This document shows positions 10,853 through 18,730 of a DNA stretch of 64,000 nt, one piece after another. The stretch comes from Butyrivibrio sp. INlla14. GTDB taxonomy: Bacteria > Bacillota > Clostridia > Lachnospirales > Lachnospiraceae. Position 1 is the first letter of the stretch. Each line of letters begins with the position of its first letter. A program made the translations under genes and the position numbers. Where the stretch lies: positions 124,001-188,000 of the forward strand of contig NZ_FMVS01000002.1 in assembly GCF_900102515.1 (NCBI RefSeq), written 5' to 3'. The notes below the pieces were generated by a model, which saw nothing but the letters and a program-made list of their open reading frames with translations, had not been told where the DNA came from and did not search any database.

Positions 10853-10880
10853 ATTATACCACCAGAAACTCGCATGTCAA
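10853..10880 (-). promoter_or_regulatory. Sigma-A promoter for ilvN-ilvC
   Basis: On the minus strand the sequence is TTGACA, a 16-bp spacer and TATAAT, a perfect match to both consensus hexamers. Transcription should begin near 10846. The leader shows no T-box signature. Confidence 0.85.
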
Positions 10881-10979
10881 CATTTTTTCTTTTTGACTTT
10901 AAACTCTCAATTATTTACAGTGTTAAAGTGTGAGGGGATTTGTTTTAAAACAGCCATTCCCTTGCATGTCTTGCGCAAG

Positions 10980-11112
10980 AATAAAGAGTCGCTAGCGACT
11001 CTTTCGCGCCCGAGCGGTATTGCGAAGCAATAAACTTCATCTCCGCGAGGTGCGAATCCACAGCGGAGCGTTTTTAATTGAATAGGGAAGCAATTTCCTA
11101 TTCAATTAAAAA
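10980..11112 (+). repeat. 133-bp structured intergenic repeat, copy 1
   Basis: This copy matches 34118-34250 at 125 of 133 positions. On the plus strand it folds into four hairpins: AGAGTCGC/GCGACTCT (about 10984-11001), TATTGC-GAA-GCAATA (about 11018-11032), CTCCGC/GCGGAG enclosing GGTG/CAC (about 11041-11069), and a long A/T-rich terminal stem capped by a GCAA tetraloop (11071-11112). The differences from copy 2 keep the plus-strand pairing. It lies downstream of the terminator of the minus-strand gene at 11185-11859. No coding potential was seen. It may be a structured RNA or a small mobile element. Confidence 0.85.
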
Positions 11113-11141
11113 GACAGGCAAGAAATAATCTCACCTGTCAT
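11106..11141 (-). terminator. Terminator of the LbH-protein gene
   Basis: GACAGG and CCTGTC form a 6-bp stem (11113-11118 with 11134-11139). On the minus strand it is followed by TTTTTAATTG, which is also the outer arm of repeat copy 1. Confidence 0.65.
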
Positions 11142-11184
11142 AAGTACTATTCGGCTATATTACCTGATAAGCCTAAATATTTAG

Positions 11185-11859
11185 TTAATCTTCAGTCTTC
11201 TTGACAATATGATCCTTGTCCTTGAAGATATGGTATTCCGGAATGCATCCGCGAACTGAAGAAAGAGGATAGATATTGCACCATCTTCCTATAACAGTTC
11301 CAGGATTCAATACGCTGTTGCAGCCAACTTCTACGTTGTCCCCCAGCATAGCTCCCATCTTCTTAAGACCCGTCTCGACCTGGTCATCAGCGCCATTTTT
11401 AACTACGATAAGCTTTTTATCACTCTTAACATTTGATGTGATTGAGCCAGCTCCCATATGGGCCTTAAATCCCAGGATAGAATCGCCAACATAATTATAG
11501 TGAGGCACCTGAACCTTGTTAAAGAGAATAACATTCTTAAGCTCAGTTGAATTACCAACTACTGCCCCTTTACCAACAATTGCGCTTCCTCTGATAAATG
11601 CACACTGTCTGATTTCAGCATCCTCGTCGATAATGCAAGGTCCTCCGATATAAGCAGAGTCAAACACCTTGGCACTCTTGGCAACCCAGACATTTTCGCC
11701 TCTCTTCTCATATTTATCTGCAGGAAGTTTATTGCCAAGTTCTATGATATAGTCCTTGATACCTGCAAGAAGTTCCCACGGATACTCCTTGGTCTTCATA
11801 TAGTCAGCTGCAATAGTCTCATTAAGGTCATACATATTTGAAATTCTAAATTCTTCCAT
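11185..11859 (-). CDS. Left-handed beta-helix protein, GlmU C-terminal-like
   Basis: A 224-residue protein with hexapeptide-type repeats from about residue 60 to 190 (AKVFDSAYIGGPCIIDEDA, AFIRGSAIVGKGAVVGNSTEL, GDNVEVGCNSVLNPGTVIG), the coil repeat of UDP-GlcNAc pyrophosphorylase/acetyltransferase-like enzymes. It lacks a pyrophosphorylase domain, so it is a stand-alone acyltransferase- or sugar-nucleotide-related protein; the substrate is unknown. MEEFRISN was chosen as the start because GAGGA lies 8 bp upstream; an ATG at 11880 is the alternative. Confidence 0.75.
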   Translation of the reverse strand: MEEFRISNMYDLNETIAADYMKTKEYPWELLAGIKDYIIELGNKLPADKYEKRGENVWVAKSAKVFDSAYIGGPCIIDEDAEIRQCAFIRGSAIVGKGAVVGNSTELKNVILFNKVQVPHYNYVGDSILGFKAHMGAGSITSNVKSDKKLIVVKNGADDQVETGLKKMGAMLGDNVEVGCNSVLNPGTVIGRWCNIYPLSSVRGCIPEYHIFKDKDHIVKKTED

Positions 11860-11974
11860 ATCCAATTCCTCACAATTCATGTAGATGAATCACTATCCTC
11901 TTTAATAAGTTTCTAGCCTATATTCAATGCAGAAATCTAATCTACATTCAATTCGACTTTTGTATTATATTACT

Positions 11975-14158
11975 TTATTTTTCTTTTGCAACTTCTGAAG
12001 TCTTGGTCGCACTGCTCTTTGCTCTGGATGAAGTCTTTTTAGCCGGTGCAGCCTTGTAATTAGCAGACACATAATCAAATCTTGACCTCAAAAGCCCCCT
12101 GTAATCATTGCTCTTAACAAGGTTTGTTCTCTTGCTAACAAAATCATCAAGCTTACCCATGTACTCAGCCTCAGAGATTTCTCCCTGAGCAACCCCGGTA
12201 AGGCCTTTCTCCCAACTTGCAGTAAGAGCTGGATTAAGCATAGGTTTCATAGAACAGGCAACAGTCTCATAAACCATCTCTCCAAGCTGAGTTGGAGTAA
12301 TGATCTGAGTCTTTTTGTTAAGATTCAGATACTTGATATTTACAAGTTTAGTAAGGATTCCTGCTCTAGTGGCACTCGTACCTATTCCAGAGCCCTTTAT
12401 CTGTGCTCTGAGTTCCTCATCCTCTATAAACTGGCCCGCATTCTCCATAGTCAGGATCATAGTTCCTGAATTATATCTCTTTGGAGGCGATGTCTCTCCT
12501 TCCTTAATTGCAAACTCAGAAAGCTTTAATACATCCTTCTTTTTAAGCTTCTGAAGGTATTCAAACAACTCTTCGTCAGTTACTGTTTCCTCTTCATTAT
12601 CCTGTGACGCACTATTCTCGTCCTCATCCTCGGTCTTTTTAGCTTTGTCCTCTTTCTTTTTAAAGAAAGAATAATCCATTACATGAAGATATCCCTTGCC
12701 TGTAAGAATCTTGAAATTAGCAAAAAAGTGCTCTCTTTTTTCTTCACTTGCCATATTGACAGCTGAAACCTCCAGTGCCACCTTCTGGTAAGTAGCAGAC
12801 GGATAAAATACAGCAAGAAATCTTCTGACAATGATTTCATAAACCTTAGCAGATGTGGGACTAAGACTTGAAAGTGCAGATAATCCCTGCCCTGTTGGTA
12901 TGATAGCATAGTGATCAGTTATTGCCTTGTCGTTGACATATCTTGTCTTCTCAATTCCTTCATAAGCCTTATGCTGAAGGATTGACTTGGCAAAAATGCT
13001 GCAAGGCTCATAAGCTGTAAGTCCTGAAATATTCTTGTCAATAACCTTGGCGATGGCGCTGGACATAACTCTGGCGTCAGTTCTGGGGTAGGTAGTCAGC
13101 TTTTTCTCGTAAAGCTCCTGCGCCACAGCCAGTGTTTCATCCGGGTTTATCTTAAAAAATCTGGAGCAGTCATTTTGAAGCTCCGCCAGGTTATAAAGAA
13201 GCGGTGCATTCTTAACTTCCTTCTTTTTTTCACACTTTTCTATAGTTACATCTATAGGATTTTGCAGAGATAGGACCTTGTCATCTCCCTTAAAAGAAAT
13301 ATCTGCTCCGTTTGTGCCAATAAGAGATGCGATAAGTTTTTTGGCGCTATCTTCTGTTTTAAAGCCTTTCTCGCTGTATAGCTCAGGAGAACCGTCAAAT
13401 ACTGAATCCTGCGTCACTCTCCATTCTGCATCACATTTTTTACCATTGATGTCTATGCCGCCTATTACCCTGTAAAATGGAGTTTTTACAAACTCTCTAA
13501 TTTCTCTTTCCCTGTCAACTACAATTCCAAGGACACAGGTCATAACTCGTCCTACAGAAATAACACATTTATCTGTGTTTAGATAGTTCTTAATAGAATA
13601 AGCATATTTAAGAGTCAGTGCCCTTGAGAAGTTTATTCCCATGAGGTAGTCCTCTTTAGCCCTTAAAAAAGCAGCAGCGCCAAGATTATCGTATTCAGAG
13701 TCATCCTTGGCCTCTCGAATTCCGCGGAGGATTTCCTCTTCAGTCTGGGAGTCGATCCAGACACGCTTTCTCTTTTTCCCTTTTACACCTGCCTGCATGT
13801 CAACAAGACGATATATATATTCGCCCTCTCGTCCCGAGTCGGTGCATATATAGATCGTTTCAACATCTTCTCTATTAAGTAGCCCTTTTACTATTTTGAA
13901 TTGTTTAGAGACATTCCCGATAACTTCATATTTGAAGTCTGTAGGAATAAATGGAAGGGTATCTAGTGCCCATCTTTTGTATTTCTCATCATAGACTTCC
14001 GGGTAGCTCATGGTTACCAGATGTCCTACGCACCACGTTACAATTGCCTCGTCGGACTCCAGGTAACCATCTCTCCTGGAAAAATTAATTTTTAGAGCGC
14101 TGGCAAAAGCCTGTGCAACACTAGGCTTCTCCGCGATATATACTGATTTATTAGCCAT
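11975..14158 (-). CDS. topB: DNA topoisomerase III
   Basis: A 727-residue type IA topoisomerase. The Toprim domain (residues 1-150) has the acidic CTDSGREGE at 106-113, and the catalytic tyrosine is Y357 in TTYPRTDARVM. An acidic insertion lies at about 500-535 and a Lys/Ala/Ser-rich tail at the end. No C-terminal zinc fingers are seen, as in other TopB proteins. Its start overlaps the 3' end of the upstream gene by 8 bp, so the two are translationally coupled. It relaxes or decatenates single-stranded or recombination intermediates. Confidence 0.95.
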   Translation of the reverse strand: MANKSVYIAEKPSVAQAFASALKINFSRRDGYLESDEAIVTWCVGHLVTMSYPEVYDEKYKRWALDTLPFIPTDFKYEVIGNVSKQFKIVKGLLNREDVETIYICTDSGREGEYIYRLVDMQAGVKGKKRKRVWIDSQTEEEILRGIREAKDDSEYDNLGAAAFLRAKEDYLMGINFSRALTLKYAYSIKNYLNTDKCVISVGRVMTCVLGIVVDREREIREFVKTPFYRVIGGIDINGKKCDAEWRVTQDSVFDGSPELYSEKGFKTEDSAKKLIASLIGTNGADISFKGDDKVLSLQNPIDVTIEKCEKKKEVKNAPLLYNLAELQNDCSRFFKINPDETLAVAQELYEKKLTTYPRTDARVMSSAIAKVIDKNISGLTAYEPCSIFAKSILQHKAYEGIEKTRYVNDKAITDHYAIIPTGQGLSALSSLSPTSAKVYEIIVRRFLAVFYPSATYQKVALEVSAVNMASEEKREHFFANFKILTGKGYLHVMDYSFFKKKEDKAKKTEDEDENSASQDNEEETVTDEELFEYLQKLKKKDVLKLSEFAIKEGETSPPKRYNSGTMILTMENAGQFIEDEELRAQIKGSGIGTSATRAGILTKLVNIKYLNLNKKTQIITPTQLGEMVYETVACSMKPMLNPALTASWEKGLTGVAQGEISEAEYMGKLDDFVSKRTNLVKSNDYRGLLRSRFDYVSANYKAAPAKKTSSRAKSSATKTSEVAKEK

Positions 14159-15527
14159 TCATTAATTCATCTATTCCAATCAACTTAAGGCTATCTGGCG
14201 ATTTTCTGGCTGCATCTGTAAGCCACGCATCAAAGCCTTCAGTTGAAAAGAGATAGATAACATCTCCCTCAAGTCTTGCTTTTCTAGCGTCAGAATGCAA
14301 TTTAACAAAATCCGCATGGGTTACCGCTCTGTCCCAGAAGCACATTCCAAGAGCAGTTTCCCCAGTCTCACTTTGTGTGACAATATCGATATTGCCTTCC
14401 TTACCTATCCACTCGCCTTCTTCACCAATCTGGAAAGGGAATTGACCCCGCTCTTCTAATTTGAAGATATATTCCCTACAGACGATTTTAAAGTACTCGC
14501 TGGCATAGGATTGCATTCCCGCAGATATAAATATATCATAAAATTTCTCCGGGGGCATCAAAACAATATCACTTTCGTATGGATAGATAAATCTAAAGAA
14601 AAAGTTCACCATAGGATTTGCTATCTTATAAACGCCTTTCATGACATTCTCTCTTCCAGCATTTCCAAAGGAATATGCCTTGTAAACGAAGTCATGATGG
14701 ATAAGAGTTTTCAGATATACAGAAATCTTGGCTCTTGAAAAACCTGTATCATGATACAGGTCATTAAGCTTATTAACTCCTCTTGACATCTCTGCTAAAA
14801 GAGTATGATAAACAGCAGTTTCTCTAAGGTTCTGCTCCGTCAGTCTTATAGCCTCACCACGAAGAACAGCCGCATCTCCTATGATATTTCTGCAAACATT
14901 CTCTCTGAAATCATATTTATCATTAAAGTATTTCCAAAGTCTCGTCTGTCCGCCAAGGATAGAATAACACATAACCACATCCTTGTAAGACATGTTAGGA
15001 AAATGAGTTCTCATTTCAGAAAAAGGAACCGGCTTGATCTTCCTAAAGTCTGCAATCGAACCTGCAAGCTTACCAAGGTTTGCAACCATACTGTTCTCAA
15101 CCCAGTTGATATCGTGGCTCACAAGAACAGCCAGAATCTGTCTCTCCTTGCCCTTGGTTTCAACGAACGCTGCAAGTTCCTGCATAAACTTCTCTGATAA
15201 TTTCACAATATTCTCGAAATTGCTTACCATCAATATAAGAGGACTACCTTCAGCATACTTTAGACAAGCCTCAAAAATCTCAGTGTAAGTTGAATTGATA
15301 TTAACATCAAAGCCCCTGTCATGCAGTTCTTTTGACCAAAGATATAGCTGCTCTTTTTCAGATGCTGATCTGGCACAATAGAACACAAACTTTCTGTTCT
15401 CGACAAACTTAAATCCAAGTTCAGAAAGATCTATATTCTTGTGGCCATAGACCACAAGAATATTGGAAAGCCCACTATCGTAGTATCTGTTCAAAAAGTT
15501 CAGGTCACTCTTTCTGCTCTCTTCCAT
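14151..15527 (-). CDS. Degenerate archaeal-type ATPase/DUF234-like protein
   Basis: A 458-residue protein with the layout of archaeal-type AAA ATPases that end in a DUF234 (PD-(D/E)XK-like) domain, the same layout as the intact protein at 50622-52010. The P-loop position reads VVYGHKNIDLSEL (residues 25-37), without the GxxGxGKT glycine-lysine core. The Walker B acidic pair is replaced by Ser-Asn (near 102-103), and the nuclease-like E-C-K reads M-C-F. It is therefore probably catalytically dead and may act as a scaffold or DNA-binding partner. It overlaps topB by 8 bp, which suggests it works with the topoisomerase. Confidence 0.75.
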   Translation of the reverse strand: MEESRKSDLNFLNRYYDSGLSNILVVYGHKNIDLSELGFKFVENRKFVFYCARSASEKEQLYLWSKELHDRGFDVNINSTYTEIFEACLKYAEGSPLILMVSNFENIVKLSEKFMQELAAFVETKGKERQILAVLVSHDINWVENSMVANLGKLAGSIADFRKIKPVPFSEMRTHFPNMSYKDVVMCYSILGGQTRLWKYFNDKYDFRENVCRNIIGDAAVLRGEAIRLTEQNLRETAVYHTLLAEMSRGVNKLNDLYHDTGFSRAKISVYLKTLIHHDFVYKAYSFGNAGRENVMKGVYKIANPMVNFFFRFIYPYESDIVLMPPEKFYDIFISAGMQSYASEYFKIVCREYIFKLEERGQFPFQIGEEGEWIGKEGNIDIVTQSETGETALGMCFWDRAVTHADFVKLHSDARKARLEGDVIYLFSTEGFDAWLTDAARKSPDSLKLIGIDELMNG

Positions 15528-15604
15528 ACTCTCTCTTCCATATCATACAAAAATATAGTGCTCTATTTAATAGTATAACCCAAGTACTGTTAAATTAGCC
15601 ACAA

Positions 15605-16690
15605 TTATTTTTTGTTGATATAGCCACTTGCCTTTAAGAGCTCAGCACATTCTACAGCACCACCAGCAGCGCCACGAAGAGTATTGTGTGAAAGACCTAC
15701 AAACTTCCAGTCATAGATTGTATCCTCACGAAGTCTGCCTATGCTAACTCCCATTCCATTTTCATAGTTAACATCAAGAGTTATCTGAGGTCTGTTATCT
15801 TCCTGCATGTACTGGATGAATTTCTTTGGAGCACTTGGAAGCTTAAGCTCCTGTGGAAGTCCTGAGAAGTTCTCAAGCTTTTCAATAAGTTCTTCCTTTG
15901 TAGGATTCTTTTTAAACTTAACAAAAGCCGCTGCTGTATGGCCATAGAGTACTGGGATTCTAATACACTGACATGTGATCTTTACATCATCAGCTGGCAC
16001 AATAACGCCGTTTTCAATCTTACCCCAGATTCTAAGTGGTTCTTTTTCTGACTTCTCTTCCTCGCCTGAAATAAAAGGAATTACATTGCCTACCATCTCT
16101 GGCCACTCATCAAAGTTCTTACCAGCGCCTGAAATTGCCTGATAAGTTGTAGCTACTACTTCGTATGGCTCATATTCCTTCCATGCTGTAAGAGCTGGAG
16201 TATAGCTCTGGATTGAGCAATTTGGCTTAACTGCAATAAAGCCCTTTGTTGTTCCAAGTCTCTTTTTCTGGAACTCGATAACATCCATATGCTGAGGGTT
16301 GATCTCAGGAATGATCATAGGAACATCTGGTGTCCATCTATGGGCAGAGTTATTTGAAACTACAGGAGTCTCAGTTTTAGCATACTCTTCCTCGATGTGC
16401 TTGATCTCATCCTTGGACATGTTCACTGCTGAAAGCACAAAATCAACATCCTCAGATACAGCCTTAACATCAGTTACGTCCTTGATAACAAGGTTCTTAA
16501 CAGAATCAGGAATAGCCTCGTCCATCTTCCATCTTCCAGCTACAGCCTCTTCATAAGTCTGTCCTGCACTTCTAGGGCTGGCAGCAACTGTTGCTACCTC
16601 AAACCATGGGTGGTTATTTAAAATAGAGATAAATCTCTGACCAACCATTCCAGTTCCTCCAAGAACTGCTACCTTAAGTTTCTCGCTCAT
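15605..16690 (-). CDS. asd: Aspartate-semialdehyde dehydrogenase
   Basis: A 361-residue NADP enzyme that reduces aspartyl phosphate to the semialdehyde, the branch point for lysine, methionine and threonine. It is of the archaeal/fungal type. The dinucleotide motif GGTGMVGQ lies near residues 11-18, the catalytic cysteine is in VKPNCSIQSY, and LSHNTLRGAAGG lies near the C-terminus. The ATG at 16690 follows GGAGGAG, which overlaps the end of argH, so translation is coupled. Archaeal/fungal-type Asd occurs in many Clostridia and need not imply recent transfer. Confidence 0.95.
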   Translation of the reverse strand: MSEKLKVAVLGGTGMVGQRFISILNNHPWFEVATVAASPRSAGQTYEEAVAGRWKMDEAIPDSVKNLVIKDVTDVKAVSEDVDFVLSAVNMSKDEIKHIEEEYAKTETPVVSNNSAHRWTPDVPMIIPEINPQHMDVIEFQKKRLGTTKGFIAVKPNCSIQSYTPALTAWKEYEPYEVVATTYQAISGAGKNFDEWPEMVGNVIPFISGEEEKSEKEPLRIWGKIENGVIVPADDVKITCQCIRIPVLYGHTAAAFVKFKKNPTKEELIEKLENFSGLPQELKLPSAPKKFIQYMQEDNRPQITLDVNYENGMGVSIGRLREDTIYDWKFVGLSHNTLRGAAGGAVECAELLKASGYINKK

Positions 16691-16694
16691 AATG

Positions 16695-18098
16695 TTACTC
16701 CTCCTTATCATTACCTACGCTATATTCTTCTATAAATTTATCATATGAAGCAATTACTTTTTTCATCACAATAGGACTAGGGCCGCCAATCGTGATTCGC
16801 TTATTGACACAGGTCTCAAGACTGATAGCCTCGTATATATCCTCCTCAAAAAGCTCCGAATAGCTCTTTAGCTCTTCAAGGCTAAGATCATCTATAGCAC
16901 AACTTTTGTCGATGCAACCAAGAACAAGCCTTCCAATCACTGAATGGGCATCTCTAAAGGGCATTCCCTTATTAACAAGATAATCTGCTGCATCTGTAGC
17001 ATTAGTAAATCCCATCTTGGCACTTTCCATCATAGCATCTTTGTTGAACTTAATTGTTGCCAACATATCGGTAAAAAGTGCGAGACAATTCGATGTGTTG
17101 TCTATAGCATCAAAGAAAGCTTCCTTATCCTCCTGCATATCCTTGTTGTAAGCAAGCGGTATTCCCTTCATTGTTGTCAAAAGAGACATCAGATCACCAT
17201 ATACTCTTCCTGTCTTGCCTCTTACAAGCTCTGCAATGTCAGGATTCTTTTTCTGAGGCATGATACTACTGCCAGTAGAATAGGCATCATCTATAGTCAC
17301 AAATCTATATTCATTGGAATTCCAGATTATAACCTCTTCAGAAAATCTGGACAGGTGCATCATTATAGTAGACAAAGCTGACATAAACTCTATCAGATAG
17401 TCCCTGTCAGATACAGAATCCATGCTATTTAATGTAGGTCCATAGAATCCAAGAAGCTCTGAAGTGTATTCTCTGTCAAGAGGATAGGTCGTTCCGGCAA
17501 GAGCTCCCGCTCCAAGCGGACAATAATTCATCCTCTCATAAATGTCCTTCATGCGAAGAGCATCTCTTTTAAACATTTCAAAATACGCACCTAAATGGTG
17601 AGCAAGGGTAACTGGCTGAGCCTTCTGAAGGTGGGTAAAGCCTGGCATATAAGTAGTAAGATTATCCTTCATAATACCGCTAAGGCATTTTAACATATTT
17701 AAAAGAAGTTCAGACATATGCAAGACTTCTGACCTTGCATATAACCTCATATCTAGAGCCACCTGATCATTTCTGCTGCGGCCAGTGTGAACCTTTTTAC
17801 CAGCATCTCCTACTCTCTCTATGAGATTAGCTTCTAAAAAGCTATGAATATCCTCATACTTGGTTGTTATCTCAAGATTCCCAGCCTGAACGTCCCTCAG
17901 GATTGAATCAAGGCCATCAAGTATCTGATTCTTCTCCTGCTCAGTGATTATGCCCTTTGCAGCAAGCATTGTAGCGTGAGCCTTGCTGCCTGCCACATCG
18001 ACCTCCAGAAACCTCTTATCAAAGGATATGGACGCATTAAAATTCCAAGCAAGTTCATTTATACTACCGGTAAATCTACCACCCCACAGCTGAGCCAT
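16695..18098 (-). CDS. argH: Argininosuccinate lyase
   Basis: A 467-residue fumarase/aspartase-superfamily enzyme that cleaves argininosuccinate to arginine and fumarate. The signature GSSIMPQKKNPD lies near residues 280-291, and TGRSRNDQVALDMRL near 110 holds other active-site residues. argG is not adjacent; asd follows immediately. The start MAQLWGGRF is behind AGGAG. The upstream region is AT-rich with TGCATA/TATGCA-type repeats (18245-18295) that could include ARG boxes, but none matches the ArgR consensus well enough to call. Confidence 0.95.
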   Translation of the reverse strand: MAQLWGGRFTGSINELAWNFNASISFDKRFLEVDVAGSKAHATMLAAKGIITEQEKNQILDGLDSILRDVQAGNLEITTKYEDIHSFLEANLIERVGDAGKKVHTGRSRNDQVALDMRLYARSEVLHMSELLLNMLKCLSGIMKDNLTTYMPGFTHLQKAQPVTLAHHLGAYFEMFKRDALRMKDIYERMNYCPLGAGALAGTTYPLDREYTSELLGFYGPTLNSMDSVSDRDYLIEFMSALSTIMMHLSRFSEEVIIWNSNEYRFVTIDDAYSTGSSIMPQKKNPDIAELVRGKTGRVYGDLMSLLTTMKGIPLAYNKDMQEDKEAFFDAIDNTSNCLALFTDMLATIKFNKDAMMESAKMGFTNATDAADYLVNKGMPFRDAHSVIGRLVLGCIDKSCAIDDLSLEELKSYSELFEEDIYEAISLETCVNKRITIGGPSPIVMKKVIASYDKFIEEYSVGNDKEE

Positions 18099-18412
18099 TT
18101 CCAATTCTCCTATCGTCTAAGCATCTAAGATTGTCAGACGCCTTAGTCTATATATTATTAGAAATCCATTTGGTATTATCACAAAAACCTTTTGAAAGCA
18201 AAATGAATATTTGCCTATAAGTAAAGAATACTTTAAGAAAATTATATGCATATCAAATGCATAATACAAATAATACTTGCATATATATACATTCTTTTAT
18301 ACTTTTTTGTATTAAAGTCATAAAGAATTATAATCCAAACTCAAGATAGTGAAAACCCCCTAATCAAACAAAATATTACACAAATCTTTTTGTAACTACA
18401 CAATTTCTTTGT
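18099..18412. other. AT-rich intergenic region upstream of argH
   Basis: No gene was found here. The region is very AT-rich and should hold the argH-asd promoter. A TTGCTT-N17-TAATAC pair on the minus strand is a weak candidate. Several TGCATA-containing near-palindromes lie at 18245-18295 and may be regulatory. Confidence 0.4.
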
Positions 18413-18451
18413 ATAAAAAAGACAAATGTCCGTTTCTCGCGAACATTTGCC
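18413..18451 (-). terminator. Terminator of the feo operon
   Basis: A stem (18421-18429 with 18443-18451, one G-T pair) is followed on the minus strand by TTTTTTAT. It lies 85 bp beyond the small Cys-rich gene. Confidence 0.85.
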
Positions 18452-18535
18452 TCGTATTTGTTCATTCATAAAATATAAATTTTCAGTCTTTATATGAAAT
18501 CAGGCTCAAACTATCGTCATAATGATAGTTGTCAA

Positions 18536-18691
18536 TTATTTTTGACTATTACAGCTCTGGCATCCTCCGTGGCAATTGCCTCCATTAGGACAGCCAATGC
18601 ACTTTACACCACTCTTTTTGGCCTTATATATATATCTTACAGCCCAGCCAACTATGAGCAGAATTACCAGTGAAGCTATTACATTTGTCAT
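18536..18691 (-). CDS. FeoB-associated Cys-rich membrane protein
   Basis: A 51-residue protein with one N-terminal membrane helix (residues 3-20), a short basic linker and a Cys-rich cytosolic tail with cysteines at 31, 34, 40, 44 and 47 (CIGC, NCHGGC, SC). This is the form of the FeoB-associated Cys-rich protein family that follows feoB in many Firmicutes and may act in the place of FeoC. It begins 39 bp after feoB, behind GGAGG, and is followed by the operon terminator. Confidence 0.85.
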   Translation of the reverse strand: MTNVIASLVILLIVGWAVRYIYKAKKSGVKCIGCPNGGNCHGGCQSCNSQK

Positions 18692-18730
18692 AGCAGCCTC
18701 CTTTCAAAATAAAAACTTTATTATCAAGGC

